Below, piece after piece: positions 23,252 through 32,045 of a DNA stretch of 64,000 nt. Numbering within the stretch: the first letter of the stretch is position 1; each line of letters starts with the position of its first letter. A program made the position numbers and the translations under genes. The stretch covers positions 2,978,501 through 3,042,500 of the forward strand of contig NZ_CP038267.1 in NCBI RefSeq assembly GCF_004564375.1, in the 5' to 3' direction. Origin of the DNA: Nocardioides euryhalodurans. Its GTDB lineage: Bacteria; Actinomycetota; Actinomycetes; Propionibacteriales; Nocardioidaceae. The notes beneath the pieces were generated by a model. It was not told where the DNA came from. It worked only from the letters and a program-made list of their open reading frames with translations, and made no database searches.

Positions 23252-24751
23252 CTACTTGCGGTGGGCGAGAAGCTGGTCGCCCAGGCCGCTGGCGTCGTTC
23301 GCGACGTCGGACAGGACGATGACGGCCTCGCCCCGGGAACGGTCGAGGCCGAGGTAGGAGGCGTAGCCGCCGGTCTGCCCGGCGTGCGAGGTGATGGTCT
23401 GACCGGTATCCCACGTGGAGATCCACCAGAAGTGACCGATGCGTCTGTTCGACTGGTCGGTGGCGGTCGTGGGCTCCAGGGCGATCATGCCGGGTGCGGT
23501 TCCGTCGAGGAGCGCGGTGGCGAGCTTCGCGAGGTCGCCGGTGGTGGACACGGCGGCGGCGCCGGGCGCGTAGGCATCCATGACCCATGGCTGCACCGGG
23601 AGACCGGTCCGCGACCGTCCACCGGCCACGAGCTCGCGGTCGACCTCGATGGCGGTGCGGGACATGCCCAGCGGTTCGAACAGCCGGGTGCGCATCAAGT
23701 CCGGGTAGCTCATCTGGGCTGCGGCCGCGACGGCCTGGCCGGCGATGGCCGAGCCCAGGGTGGAGTACGCGTAGTCGCCACGGCCACTCAGCGTCTGTGC
23801 CCGGGTGTCCTCGGTCATCTCCGCGCTGTCGGAGGTGAAGAAGTTCTGACCGAGCGGCGCTTTCCAGGCGGCGCGGCGCAGGGTGGCGGTGCCGAACTCG
23901 GCGTACCCGGAAGTGTGGGTGACGAGTTCGTGCATCGACACGGTGCCGGCCGGTGAACCCTTCAGCTGCGGAAGGTAGGTGGCCACCTGGGCATCCATGC
24001 GGATCTCGCCGCGGTTTACGGCGTCCGCGATCACCAGGCCGGTCATCGCCTTGGTCATCGACCCGACCTCCATCGGAGTGGTGTCGTCGGCGCCGATGCC
24101 GGCCAGCCGGACGGGTCGGTCCGCGTCGAGGTCGACCTCGGCGACCGCCACGTCGTGGTAGCCGGCCAGCATGCCCCAGTCGGTTTGCTGGTCCAGGTGG
24201 GCGAGGACCACGGGGTCGCCGTTGCGGGCGGTGGCCAGGTCCGGGGACAACAACCAGGACACGACCGCGACAGTCGCGGCCGCGGCGAGCACGGTGAGGA
24301 CAAGGCGACGCGAGACGAGGTAGCCCCCGGCCAGGACGCCGAGCATGAGGAGTGCCTTCCAGCTGTCGTCCTCGTACCGGCCGTACCTGCCGCCGACCAG
24401 CGAGAGCAGCACCATGGTTGCGGGGATGACGAGCAGGACCGTGGCGACCAGCACCTTACCCGCCCAGCCGCGGGCGAACCCGGCCGTGTCAGCGGTGAGC
24501 AGCACTCGCAGGGGCCGGCGCCGAACCAGCGTCTGGAAGGCTGCCCAGAGCAGCACCCCCAGCAGCACGACACCAACGAACCCGAGACCCAGCACGAACC
24601 CGAGCACGAGCCAGGTGGCCACGAAGCCGACACCGGCGACCACCTCGACCGTCCGGGGACGACCGCCGGAGGCGGGACGACCGGACGGGGGTGGTTGGTG
24701 GGGCAAGAGCGGTGAGGTCGTGCTGGACAGAAGGTTCTCGGACGGCGACAT
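23252..24751 (-). CDS. Membrane-anchored serine hydrolase (class C beta-lactamase/DD-peptidase fold)
   Basis: A 499-residue protein. The first ~180 residues are membrane helices (VEVVAGVGFVATWLVLGFVL; GVVLLGVLLWAAFQTLV; VLVATVLLVIPATMVLLSLV; then three more). The rest is a penicillin-binding-type domain: S-x-x-K nucleophile in VGSMTKAMTG, Y-x-S in DYAYSTLGSA, and the third motif HAGQTGGYASY. It has the architecture of exported esterase/peptidase-like proteins rather than a resistance beta-lactamase. ATG 24751 overlaps the stop of the DJ-1 gene (TGATG), and AGG stands upstream; a GTG three codons earlier is an alternative. Confidence 0.85.
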   Translation of the reverse strand: MSPSENLLSSTTSPLLPHQPPPSGRPASGGRPRTVEVVAGVGFVATWLVLGFVLGLGFVGVVLLGVLLWAAFQTLVRRRPLRVLLTADTAGFARGWAGKVLVATVLLVIPATMVLLSLVGGRYGRYEDDSWKALLMLGVLAGGYLVSRRLVLTVLAAAATVAVVSWLLSPDLATARNGDPVVLAHLDQQTDWGMLAGYHDVAVAEVDLDADRPVRLAGIGADDTTPMEVGSMTKAMTGLVIADAVNRGEIRMDAQVATYLPQLKGSPAGTVSMHELVTHTSGYAEFGTATLRRAAWKAPLGQNFFTSDSAEMTEDTRAQTLSGRGDYAYSTLGSAIAGQAVAAAAQMSYPDLMRTRLFEPLGMSRTAIEVDRELVAGGRSRTGLPVQPWVMDAYAPGAAAVSTTGDLAKLATALLDGTAPGMIALEPTTATDQSNRRIGHFWWISTWDTGQTITSHAGQTGGYASYLGLDRSRGEAVIVLSDVANDASGLGDQLLAHRK

Positions 24752-25380
24752 CAGCTGCACCTTTGCGCGTAGTAGGAACTCACGAGCTCGCCGATCTCAG
24801 CGGGCGCCTTCGCCGGGGAGCCGGCGTCGTACGGGGGTTGAGGGTCGTACTCGAGGGCCAGCTGCACCGCCTGCGCGACGTCCGGACCGTGGCTGAGGCC
24901 CAACAAGGTCAGCGCCAGGTCGATCCCGGCTGAGGCGCCGGCCGAGGTCAGCACCTTTCCGGCCCGGACGACCCGCTCTTGGCTGTAGGTGACGCCCACA
25001 TCGGTCAGACGCTGTGCCGAGGCCCAGTGGGTGGCGGCCGCGGCACCCTCGAGAGCACCCGCGGCGGCGAGGTAGCTGGATCCGGTGCCGACGCTGAGAG
25101 TCCAGGTCGTCGCCGGGTGCACGAGACGGAGCCACTCGACGAGGGCGGGGTCCGGGTCGCACAAGCAGTCGCTGCCAGGTATGAGCACCACATCGGCCGA
25201 GGCGACGCCACCGAGGCTCGTGCCCGCCTGGAGCGCACACAACCCCGTGTCGTCGAGGACGGTGCCGGCCTCGGCCGCCACGAACACGCTCTGCATGCCC
25301 GGAGCGGCAGCAAGGACCTGGAAGGGTCCCACCACGTCGAGGGCGGTGAACCGGGGGTAGAGCAGGTAGGCGACCAACAT
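24751..25380 (-). CDS. DJ-1/PfpI family protein lacking the nucleophilic cysteine
   Basis: A 209-residue class I glutamine amidotransferase-like fold (YLLYPRFTALDVVGPFQVLA; ADVVLIPGSDC; GAAAATHWASAQRL; VLTSAGASAGIDLALTLL). In catalytically active relatives the elbow reads S-V-C-x-G; here it reads SVGTGSSYLAAAG, with Gly in place of Cys, so the usual chemistry should be lost. It is closest to the isonitrile hydratase/GlxA-N group. It may be a binding or sensory protein. It is divergent from the GlxA-type regulator at 25479 and coupled to the serine hydrolase. Confidence 0.82.
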   Translation of the reverse strand: MLVAYLLYPRFTALDVVGPFQVLAAAPGMQSVFVAAEAGTVLDDTGLCALQAGTSLGGVASADVVLIPGSDCLCDPDPALVEWLRLVHPATTWTLSVGTGSSYLAAAGALEGAAAATHWASAQRLTDVGVTYSQERVVRAGKVLTSAGASAGIDLALTLLGLSHGPDVAQAVQLALEYDPQPPYDAGSPAKAPAEIGELVSSYYAQRCS

Positions 25381-25478
25381 GCTTTCAGCGTGTGCCCGCG
25401 GCGTGCCACCCGCAAGGACACGTTGTTGACGATGTCGGCCTCCGCATCGCCGGCGTACCTTCGACGCATGGACTCCCG

Positions 25479-26510
25479 ATGACTGGATCGACGAAGCCGC
25501 GCTCGAACGAGCCGACTCCCGGCGTGCCCGTTGAGCGTGGCGTGGTCATCGTGACCTTCGACACGGCCCAGATCCTCGACGTCACCGGGCCGCTCGAGGT
25601 CTTCTCCAGCGCCAGCCGCTTCCTGCCCGTAGTCCAGTACCGCACCCACGTCGTGTCCGCCCTGGGCGGCCCGGTCCGAGCCAGCTGCGGGCTGGAGTTC
25701 GCCTCGGCTCCGATCACCGAAGTGACCGGGCCCGTCGACACGCTGCTGGTGGCCGGTGGCGCCGACATGGACGCGGCAGTCGCCGACACCAACCTGCGCG
25801 ACGAAGTGGGGCGCCTCGCCGCGGAGGCGCGCCGGGTGACCTCGGTCTGTTCAGGCGCGTTCTTGCTCGCGGCAGCGGGACTGCTGGAGGGGCGCCGAGC
25901 AACCACCCACTGGGCAGAGTGCGGGCTGCTCGACGACACGTACGCAGGTGTCACGGTCGACCCCGACGCAATCTACGTTCACGACGGCAACGTGTGGACC
26001 TCTGCCGGCGTCACCGCCGGCATCGACCTCGCGCTCGCTCTCGTCGCCGACGACCACGGGCACCAGGCCGCCGCCACGATCGCGCGTCAGCTGGTCGTCT
26101 ACCTGCAGCGCTCGGGTGGCCAGGCACAGTTCTCCGCCCTCCTGGCCGGGCAGACCGCCGACACCGAGCCGGTGCGGGACTTGCTGTCCTGGCTGCGCGA
26201 CCACCTCGCCGACGACCTCTCCGTGGCAGCACTCGCCCGACAGCTCAACCTCTCCGAACGACATTTCACCCGAGTCTTCAAGGCCGAGGTGGGTGCCACC
26301 GCTGCAGACCACGTCGAAGCCGTCCGGCTCGATTCCGCATGCCGGCTGCTGGAGACCACCAACAGGACCATCGAACAGATCGCCAAGACGTGTGGCTTCG
26401 GAACACCCGAGACCATGAACCGAACCTTCCGGCGGCGGCTCGACACGACCCCGGGCGAACATCGCCACCACTTCCGGGGTGACATCCCCGCGGTTCGCCA
26501 GGGCTTGTAG
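25479..26510 (+). CDS. GlxA family AraC-type transcriptional regulator
   Basis: A 343-residue protein with an N-terminal DJ-1/PfpI-like domain (VVIVTFDTAQILDVTGPLEV; VTSVCSGAFLLAAAGLLEG, which keeps the Cys; ATTHWAECGLL) and a C-terminal AraC DNA-binding domain with two HTHs (DDLSVAALARQLNLSERHFT; EQIAKTCGFGTPETMNRTFR). GlxA-type regulators usually respond to a small metabolite through the first domain. It is divergently oriented to the DJ-1 gene by ~98 nt and likely controls it and the serine hydrolase. ATG 25479 follows a CCCGATG context with no strong ribosome binding site. Confidence 0.88.
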   Translation: MTGSTKPRSNEPTPGVPVERGVVIVTFDTAQILDVTGPLEVFSSASRFLPVVQYRTHVVSALGGPVRASCGLEFASAPITEVTGPVDTLLVAGGADMDAAVADTNLRDEVGRLAAEARRVTSVCSGAFLLAAAGLLEGRRATTHWAECGLLDDTYAGVTVDPDAIYVHDGNVWTSAGVTAGIDLALALVADDHGHQAAATIARQLVVYLQRSGGQAQFSALLAGQTADTEPVRDLLSWLRDHLADDLSVAALARQLNLSERHFTRVFKAEVGATAADHVEAVRLDSACRLLETTNRTIEQIAKTCGFGTPETMNRTFRRRLDTTPGEHRHHFRGDIPAVRQGL

Positions 26511-26520
26511 ACATCGGCCC

Positions 26521-26682
26521 CGGACAAGTAGCGCCGACGCAGATCTGGCCCGGCTGACTGCTGCGGTCGGGAGCAACGGGCTGGTCACGTCTACGGGAAT
26601 GGGAGGCGTCGGGAAGACGCGGCTGCGGCTCGTCGCCGGGGCCGGCCGAGAGGTCCGTGCGCTCTTGAGTCCCACGCTCTAG
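26521..26682 (+). pseudogene. Remnant of an AfsR/NB-ARC-type ATPase
   Basis: A ~53-codon fragment: ADLARLTAAVGSNGLVTSTG followed by a Walker A loop MGGVGKTRLRLVAGAGREV. This matches the start of the NB-ARC domain of BTAD/LuxR-type regulators (E-L-x-R-L, then V-T-x-x-G-x-G-G-V-G-K-T-R-L). The frame stops a few codons later. No start or remaining domains are present, so it is a relic cut by the end of the MFS gene, which overlaps it on the other strand. Confidence 0.6.
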
Positions 26683-27956
26683 CGAACGCCCCTGACGGGA
26701 GCGATCGAAGCAGCGCCGGCCAGCGCGCAGGCTCCGGCAACGGCGTACAGGATGGCGTAGCTACCGTCCCCGAGCGCCAAGAGTCCGGGTGCCAGGGCGG
26801 GCGCGAGAGCAAAGGGCAGGGCGCCGGCGATGTTGAGGACGCCAAGGTCCTTGGCCGCCGTCCGGGGGTCGGAGAGGACGTCGACGACGAGGGCGAGGTC
26901 GACGGCCATGTACATGCCGAATCCGACTCCACCGATGGCCATCCCGACCAGGTATCCGTCGAAGGAGTCGGCGCCGGCGATGACGAAGAGCGCGCTGGCA
27001 TAGATGACGGCCGCGACCATGACGAACACCTTGCGACGTCCCAGCCGGTCGGACAGGCGTCCGGCGACGGGCGCGACGAGGACCAGGGCGACCGATTGGA
27101 CGACCGTGCCGAGGTACACCTGCCGCGGCACGGCGTCCTCGCTGCTGCCGACCTGCGCGATCAGGAAGAACGCCTGGAAGGTGACGAGGAACGCGTAAGC
27201 CATGACCAGCAGGAAGCGGGAAAGGAATGCCCACGCGAAGTCCGGGTTGCGGCGCGGGCTCACGAAGAAGGTGCCCGCCAGCTCTCGCAGCGACCACGGC
27301 GGTTTGTCCTCGGCGGCGAGCCGCCGGTCGGGGAGGCGCCACACGAACAGCAGCACGGCTGCCCCGCCGACGGCGCACGGCACCGCGAACATGAGCACGG
27401 TCGAGTAGTCGAACCTCTGGACCAGGTAGGTGCCGGCGACGGATGCGGCGGGGACGGCGAGACCCAGGAGGCCGGAGACGGCGCCGCGCTGCTGGGTGGG
27501 GACCTGATCGGCCAGGACGGCGGCCTGCGCGGCGAGGGTGGCGTTGAAGAAGACCTGGCAGATGCACCAACCGACCAGGACGACGGTGATGTTCGGTGCA
27601 GTCGCGACCACCATCGTTCCCAAGGCTCCAGCCGCGACCCCGGTGACCATCCAGGGCCGTCGCATCCCCCACCTGGCGGTGGTTCGGTCACTGAGGCGTC
27701 CGAACAGTGGGTTGGCCACGATGGCGAGCAGCGACCCGATGCCGGTGACCATGGCCAGGTTCCCGGGTGCGGCGCCGATGCCGACGAGGTCGTTCACCTT
27801 CAACGCCAGCGACACCAGGAGCGGGGCGAGGAAGAGCAGCGACCCCCCGGTGTAGGAGGCGGCGTACAGGGCGATGAACCCCCACCCCACAGGTGGTGGC
27901 GCATGTGGGGCATCGAGGGCGGTGTGGCCTTCGCTGGGTGACTGGGAGCCGGACAC
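26679..27956 (-). CDS. MFS transporter
   Basis: A 425-residue major facilitator with twelve predicted helices. Family marks are the motif A loop NPLFGRLSDRTTARWGMRR between helices 2 and 3, its second copy PVAGRLSDRLGRRKVF in the C-half, and a central cytoplasmic loop. It resembles sugar- or drug-type MFS proteins (GPH/other) but the substrate cannot be told. GTG 27956 is chosen: GGAG lies 7 nt upstream and the protein then begins just before the first helix (GWGFIALYAASYTGGSLLFL). It is divergent from the LAL regulator at 28180. Confidence 0.85.
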   Translation of the reverse strand: MSGSQSPSEGHTALDAPHAPPPVGWGFIALYAASYTGGSLLFLAPLLVSLALKVNDLVGIGAAPGNLAMVTGIGSLLAIVANPLFGRLSDRTTARWGMRRPWMVTGVAAGALGTMVVATAPNITVVLVGWCICQVFFNATLAAQAAVLADQVPTQQRGAVSGLLGLAVPAASVAGTYLVQRFDYSTVLMFAVPCAVGGAAVLLFVWRLPDRRLAAEDKPPWSLRELAGTFFVSPRRNPDFAWAFLSRFLLVMAYAFLVTFQAFFLIAQVGSSEDAVPRQVYLGTVVQSVALVLVAPVAGRLSDRLGRRKVFVMVAAVIYASALFVIAGADSFDGYLVGMAIGGVGFGMYMAVDLALVVDVLSDPRTAAKDLGVLNIAGALPFALAPALAPGLLALGDGSYAILYAVAGACALAGAASIAPVRGVR

Positions 27957-28179
27957 AGTGGCACTCCGTGAAGTTCGCCCGAGCACTGAGGTGTTCCCGA
28001 CCCGACAGTGGTGGACGTGTCGTTCGCCGTCGCCGACCGGTCGTCGGTTCCAGCATGAACCCGCGACGCCGCTCTGCGACAGGGGCTGATCGGACAGGTC
28101 CTGACCCGAAGCGGGCAGGCTGTGCAGCTGCTGCTCCCCTACGCTTTCGGAGAAGAGTCGCCGCTGGGAGGGAGCGCCG

Positions 28180-30906
28180 ATGGTCGACGCCCTGGTGCGG
28201 ACCAAGCTGGCTCAGCCGCACCCCCGGCCGGGACTGGTGGACCGGGCGCGGCTGACCGAGGTTCTGGTGCGTGCCCGGGACGCTGCCGTGGTCCTGGTGT
28301 CGGCACCGGCGGGCTTCGGGAAGACGACCCTGCTCGCCTCCGCACTGACACGCGAGCCTCGGGTGGCCTGGGTGTCGCTGGATGCCCGCGACAGCGACGC
28401 CGCCCGCTTCTGGGCCTACGTCCTGCATGCCCTCGAGGGAGCGAGCCCCGGGTGCGCGACCACCGCCTTGGCACTCCTCGAGACGGGCCACGGGTCGTTC
28501 GAGGACGTCGTGGCGGCCCTGGTGAACGAGCTCAGCGTACGTCCTGTGGACCTGACCCTGGTCCTGGACGACTACCACCTCGCCGACGGCCCCGAGGTGA
28601 GCGACGGCGTGACCTTGTTGTTGGAACACCGGCCACCGCAGCTGCACCTGGTCCTCGGCACCCGGGCCGACCCGGCTCTGCCGTTGTCGCGGCTTCGTGC
28701 TCGCGGCGACTTGGTCGAGGTCCGTGCTGCCGACCTGCGCTTCACCACCGAGGAGGCAGACAGCTACCTCAACGTGGTCCACGACCTCGGTCTCACCATG
28801 GCGGACGTGGTCGCGTTGGAGTCGCGGACCGAAGGATGGGCAGCAGCCCTGCAGCTGGCCGCCCTGTCGCTGCGGAACCGTGACGACCCGCCCGCGTTCA
28901 TCGCATCGTTCGCAGGCGACGGCCGGTACGTCGTGGACTACCTGGCCGACGAGGTGCTCGACCAGCAACCTCCTCAGCTGCGCCGGTTCCTGCTGGACAC
29001 CTCCGTGCTGGCACGCCTGCATGGCCCGCTGTGTGACGCGGTGACCGGCCCGGTCGCCGACATGCCGGGCACTGCGGTGCTGGAGCTGCTGGAGCGCCGC
29101 AACCTGCTGTTGGTCCCCCTGGACGACCACCGCCGCTGGTACCGCTACCACCACCTGTTCGCCGACGTCCTGCGGTCACGGCTGCGGGCCGAACGCCCTG
29201 ACGACATCCCGGTACTCCACAGCCGGGCGAGCGTCTGGTACGACGAGGTCGGGGACGTGGAGGCAGCTGTGCGGCATGCCTTCGCCGCCGATGACGTGGA
29301 CCGGGCCGCGGACCTCATCGAGGTGGCCGCACCGGAGCTGCGCCGTCGGCGGGCGGAGGGGGTGCTGCGCAGCTGGGTGTCGATGGTGCCGCCGGAGGTG
29401 GTGGCACGCCGGCCGGTGCTGGGGAGCACCTTCGTCGGCGCCCTGATGGCGAGCAACATCTTCGACGAAGTCAGCGGCAGGCTCGATGCCATCGAGGCCA
29501 GCCTGGCAGCAGCCGAGGCACCGGTGGTTCGGGACCAGGCCGAGTGGCAGCGGCTGCCTGCCGTGGTGGCGACGCAGCGGGCCGGCCTCGCGCTGGTGGG
29601 TGGGGACGTGGCAGGGACCCTCGCACACGCTGAGGAGGCGATGTCCCGGGCCACGGCGGGTGATGAGCTGACACGCGCGTCTGCCGCGGCGTTGAAGGGT
29701 CTGGCGTCCTGGACGTCCGGGAACCTCAGCGCAGCACTCGATGGATACCTGGCTGCGACGCGAGGGCTTGCGGCGACGGGCCACGTCTCGGATGCTCTGG
29801 CCTGCACGATCACGGTGGTCGAGCTGGAGCTGTTGCACGGCGACCTCGACGCCGCCCGGGACGCGGTGCACCGGGCGCTCGCCCTTGTCGACACTGCGGA
29901 CGAGGCCTCGCCGAGGACCGGTGCGGTGGTGCGCGGGACGGCAGACATGTGGGTGGCGATGGCCCGCGTGACGTGGGAGCAGGGTGACGTCGAAGCGACC
30001 GCCCAGCACCTGCAGCGGGCCGGTGACCTGGGCGAGGCAGCAGGCCTGGCACAGCAGCCGTACCGGTGGCGGGTCGCGCTGGCCCTCGTCCGCGAGAGCC
30101 AGGGTGACCTGGCGGCCGCCGACGCGCTGCTCACCGAGGCCGACCGCTTGTTCAACAGCGACTTCTCGCCCAACGTTCGCCCCGTCCCCGCGGTACGCGC
30201 CGGCGTGCACATCAGGGCCGGCGACCTCGACGCCGCCTACGGCTGGGCGACAGCCGCAGGGGTCACGGCGGCTGATGAGCTGACCTACCTGCGGGAGTGC
30301 GAGCACATCACGCTGGCCCGGCTGCTGTTGGCCGACCACGAGGCGACCGGAGACCCGGCGAAGCTGGGACAGGCGGTGGAGCTGCTGACCCGCCTCCACG
30401 GAGCGGCTGCCGAGGCCGGGCGCACTGCCGCAGTGGTCGAGACCGACCTCTTGCTGGTCGCCGCCCGCGACATCGCCGGCGGACACGATGGGGCACTCCA
30501 CCAGCTCGGGCGCGTGGTGGACCTGCTTCGGCCACGACACTGGCTGCGACCGCTCCTCGATGCGCCACCCCGGGTGCAGGACCTCCTGCGGCGGCTACCC
30601 GACGCAACGCCGCTCCCAGCCGCGGCAGGCGCCCCGGTTCCCGCTCGGACCCTGACGGCGTCAGAAACGCACGCGCCCGCGGTGGAGCCGGCCGCGGAGC
30701 CAGGAGCGCCCCTCGTCGTGTCGTTGAGCAGCCGCGAGCTCGACGTCCTTCGCCTGCTCGGGTCAGATCTCGACGGACCCGCCATCGCCCGCCACCTCAA
30801 CGTGTCCCTGCCGACGGTCCGGACCCACACCCAACACATCTACGCCAAGCTCGGCGTCAACAACCGCCGCGCCGCCGTCCGCCGCGGGCACCAGCTGCAC
30901 CTGTGA
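28180..30906 (+). CDS. Large ATP-binding LuxR (LAL / MalT-like) regulator, copy 1
   Basis: A 908-residue LAL regulator. It starts with the MalT-type opening VRTKLAQPHPRPGLVDRARL. Walker A is APAGFGKTTLL (~residues 42-52) and Walker B is LTLVLDDYHLA (~128-138). A helical TPR-like region fills the centre. A LuxR HTH closes the protein: LSSRELDVLRLLGSDLDGPA then IARHLNVSLPTVRTHTQHIY. MalT-type proteins are activators switched by ATP and an inducer bound to the superhelix. It is followed by a small protein, DUF4386 and an ABC relic on the same strand, the probable targets. Confidence 0.9.
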   Translation: MVDALVRTKLAQPHPRPGLVDRARLTEVLVRARDAAVVLVSAPAGFGKTTLLASALTREPRVAWVSLDARDSDAARFWAYVLHALEGASPGCATTALALLETGHGSFEDVVAALVNELSVRPVDLTLVLDDYHLADGPEVSDGVTLLLEHRPPQLHLVLGTRADPALPLSRLRARGDLVEVRAADLRFTTEEADSYLNVVHDLGLTMADVVALESRTEGWAAALQLAALSLRNRDDPPAFIASFAGDGRYVVDYLADEVLDQQPPQLRRFLLDTSVLARLHGPLCDAVTGPVADMPGTAVLELLERRNLLLVPLDDHRRWYRYHHLFADVLRSRLRAERPDDIPVLHSRASVWYDEVGDVEAAVRHAFAADDVDRAADLIEVAAPELRRRRAEGVLRSWVSMVPPEVVARRPVLGSTFVGALMASNIFDEVSGRLDAIEASLAAAEAPVVRDQAEWQRLPAVVATQRAGLALVGGDVAGTLAHAEEAMSRATAGDELTRASAAALKGLASWTSGNLSAALDGYLAATRGLAATGHVSDALACTITVVELELLHGDLDAARDAVHRALALVDTADEASPRTGAVVRGTADMWVAMARVTWEQGDVEATAQHLQRAGDLGEAAGLAQQPYRWRVALALVRESQGDLAAADALLTEADRLFNSDFSPNVRPVPAVRAGVHIRAGDLDAAYGWATAAGVTAADELTYLRECEHITLARLLLADHEATGDPAKLGQAVELLTRLHGAAAEAGRTAAVVETDLLLVAARDIAGGHDGALHQLGRVVDLLRPRHWLRPLLDAPPRVQDLLRRLPDATPLPAAAGAPVPARTLTASETHAPAVEPAAEPGAPLVVSLSSRELDVLRLLGSDLDGPAIARHLNVSLPTVRTHTQHIYAKLGVNNRRAAVRRGHQLHL

Positions 30907-30942
30907 CCGTGCGTCCCGTCCGCTGAGGGCGCAGTCGGAAAG

Positions 30943-31000
30943 TTCATCAGCACTCTCATCACCTGTGATGACGCGAGCTCATCAGCGCCGTTCCTATGTT
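30943..31000 (+). promoter_or_regulatory. Putative activator-dependent leaderless promoter
   Basis: The element TCATCA occurs three times (30944, 30956, 30979). The middle one forms a spaced palindrome TCATCAC-CT-GTGATGA at 30956-30971. A good actinobacterial -10, TATGTT, lies at 30995-31000, six bases before the ATG at 31007, so the transcript would start at or next to the start codon. No -35 consensus exists at the right spacing; the palindrome lies just upstream of that position, as for an activator site. Confidence 0.5.
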
Positions 31001-31006
31001 CGCGGC

Positions 31007-31246
31007 ATGAGCAGCACCTCGCACGAGCAGCACGGCCACTGGTACGAGATCCGCATCCAGGGCCGGCTCGACGAGCGCTGGTCGGCCTGGTTCGACGACC
31101 TGACCCTCTCGCAGGAAGACGGCACCACCGTCCTCCGCGGACACGTCACCGACCAGGCGGCGCTCCACGGCCTGCTGCACAAGCTCCGCGACCTCGGGCT
31201 TCCACTCCTCTCAGTCACCCGAGCCGAACCTGGCCCGCACTCCTGA
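31007..31246 (+). CDS. Small conserved protein paired with the LAL regulator, copy 1
   Basis: A 79-residue soluble protein (WYEIRIQGRLDERWSAWFDD; TTVLRGHVTDQAALHGLLHK; LRDLGLPLLSVTRAEPG). The predicted order is beta-helix-beta-beta-helix-beta, like a ferredoxin-type or ACT-like half-domain. It clearly resembles the 67-residue protein at 51440, sharing the I-R-[IV]-x5-[LE], T-L/V-x-G-x-[VL]-[TD]-[DT]-Q, [AE]-[LE]-x-G-[VL]-L and L-G-[IL] positions. Both lie beside a LAL regulator. Function is unknown; it may be an effector-binding partner or a co-regulator. It probably has a leaderless mRNA. Confidence 0.75.
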   Translation: MSSTSHEQHGHWYEIRIQGRLDERWSAWFDDLTLSQEDGTTVLRGHVTDQAALHGLLHKLRDLGLPLLSVTRAEPGPHS

Positions 31247-31301
31247 GACGTCCCTCGCCCGTTCCGACCGCCCATCTCACCCACCAACCCAGGAGTCCCA
31301 G

Positions 31302-32045
31302 ATGACCACCACAGTGCAGACCGTCGCCCGTTCCCGGACGGCAACCGACCCGACCCGACGTGCCGCCACCATCGTCGGCTGGCTGTTCGTCCTGACCTAC
31401 GTCACGTCCATCGCGGCCAAGATCTGGTTCTACCCACCCCTGTTCGACGGGAACTACATCACCGGACCCGGGCAGGACACCCGCGTCCTGTGGGGGGCCT
31501 TCTCCGAGGCCATCCTCATCATCGCCAACATCGGCACCGCCACCGTCATCTACACCGTCATCAAGAAGCGGCACCCGAACCTGGCCCTCAGCTTCGTGGC
31601 TGCCCGCGTCATGGAGAGCGTGTTCATCGCGGTCGGCATCCTGGCGGTCCTCACCGTGGTCACCCTCAGACAGGACTACGCAGCAGCAGGCGAGCAGTCC
31701 GCGGCCGGCCTGGCCGTCGTCGGCGACGCGTTCCTCGCCATGCAGGAGTGGACCTTTGGCCTCGGCCCGTCGTTCGTCGTCGGCGTCGGGAACGGCTGCA
31801 TCCTCGGCTACATCATGTACCGAACGGGTCTGGTACCTCGGCGACTGGCGATGTTCGGTCTCATCGGCGGCCCTCTGATCATCTTGTCCGGATCTGCCGC
31901 GATGCTGGGGTACATCGAGCTCGACGGGACGTGGCAGATGCTCTCCGCCGCTCCCGAGTTCGTGTGGGAGCTCGGCCTCGGCATCTATCTGATCGTCAAG
32001 GGCTTCAAGTCCTCGCCCAGCACCGCCGAGGTGAGCACCCGATGA
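31302..32045 (+). CDS. DUF4386 family membrane protein
   Basis: A 247-residue protein with about six membrane helices (ATIVGWLFVLTYVTSIAAKI; AFSEAILIIANIGTATVIYT; ARVMESVFIAVGILAVLTVV; GLGPSFVVGVGNGCILGYIM; MFGLIGGPLIILSGSAAMLG; FVWELGLGIYLIVKGF). The Glu in the second and third helices and the WELGLGIYLI end are typical of DUF4386. Function unknown. It lies 55 nt after the small LAL-partner gene and overlaps the ABC relic by ATGA, suggesting one message induced by the LAL regulator. Confidence 0.85.
   Translation: MTTTVQTVARSRTATDPTRRAATIVGWLFVLTYVTSIAAKIWFYPPLFDGNYITGPGQDTRVLWGAFSEAILIIANIGTATVIYTVIKKRHPNLALSFVAARVMESVFIAVGILAVLTVVTLRQDYAAAGEQSAAGLAVVGDAFLAMQEWTFGLGPSFVVGVGNGCILGYIMYRTGLVPRRLAMFGLIGGPLIILSGSAAMLGYIELDGTWQMLSAAPEFVWELGLGIYLIVKGFKSSPSTAEVSTR

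Noticed and set aside
23252-24751. Beta-lactam resistance gene
   Set aside because: Large N-terminal membrane part and Y-x-S rather than Y-x-N motif point to a general serine hydrolase/peptidase-like protein.
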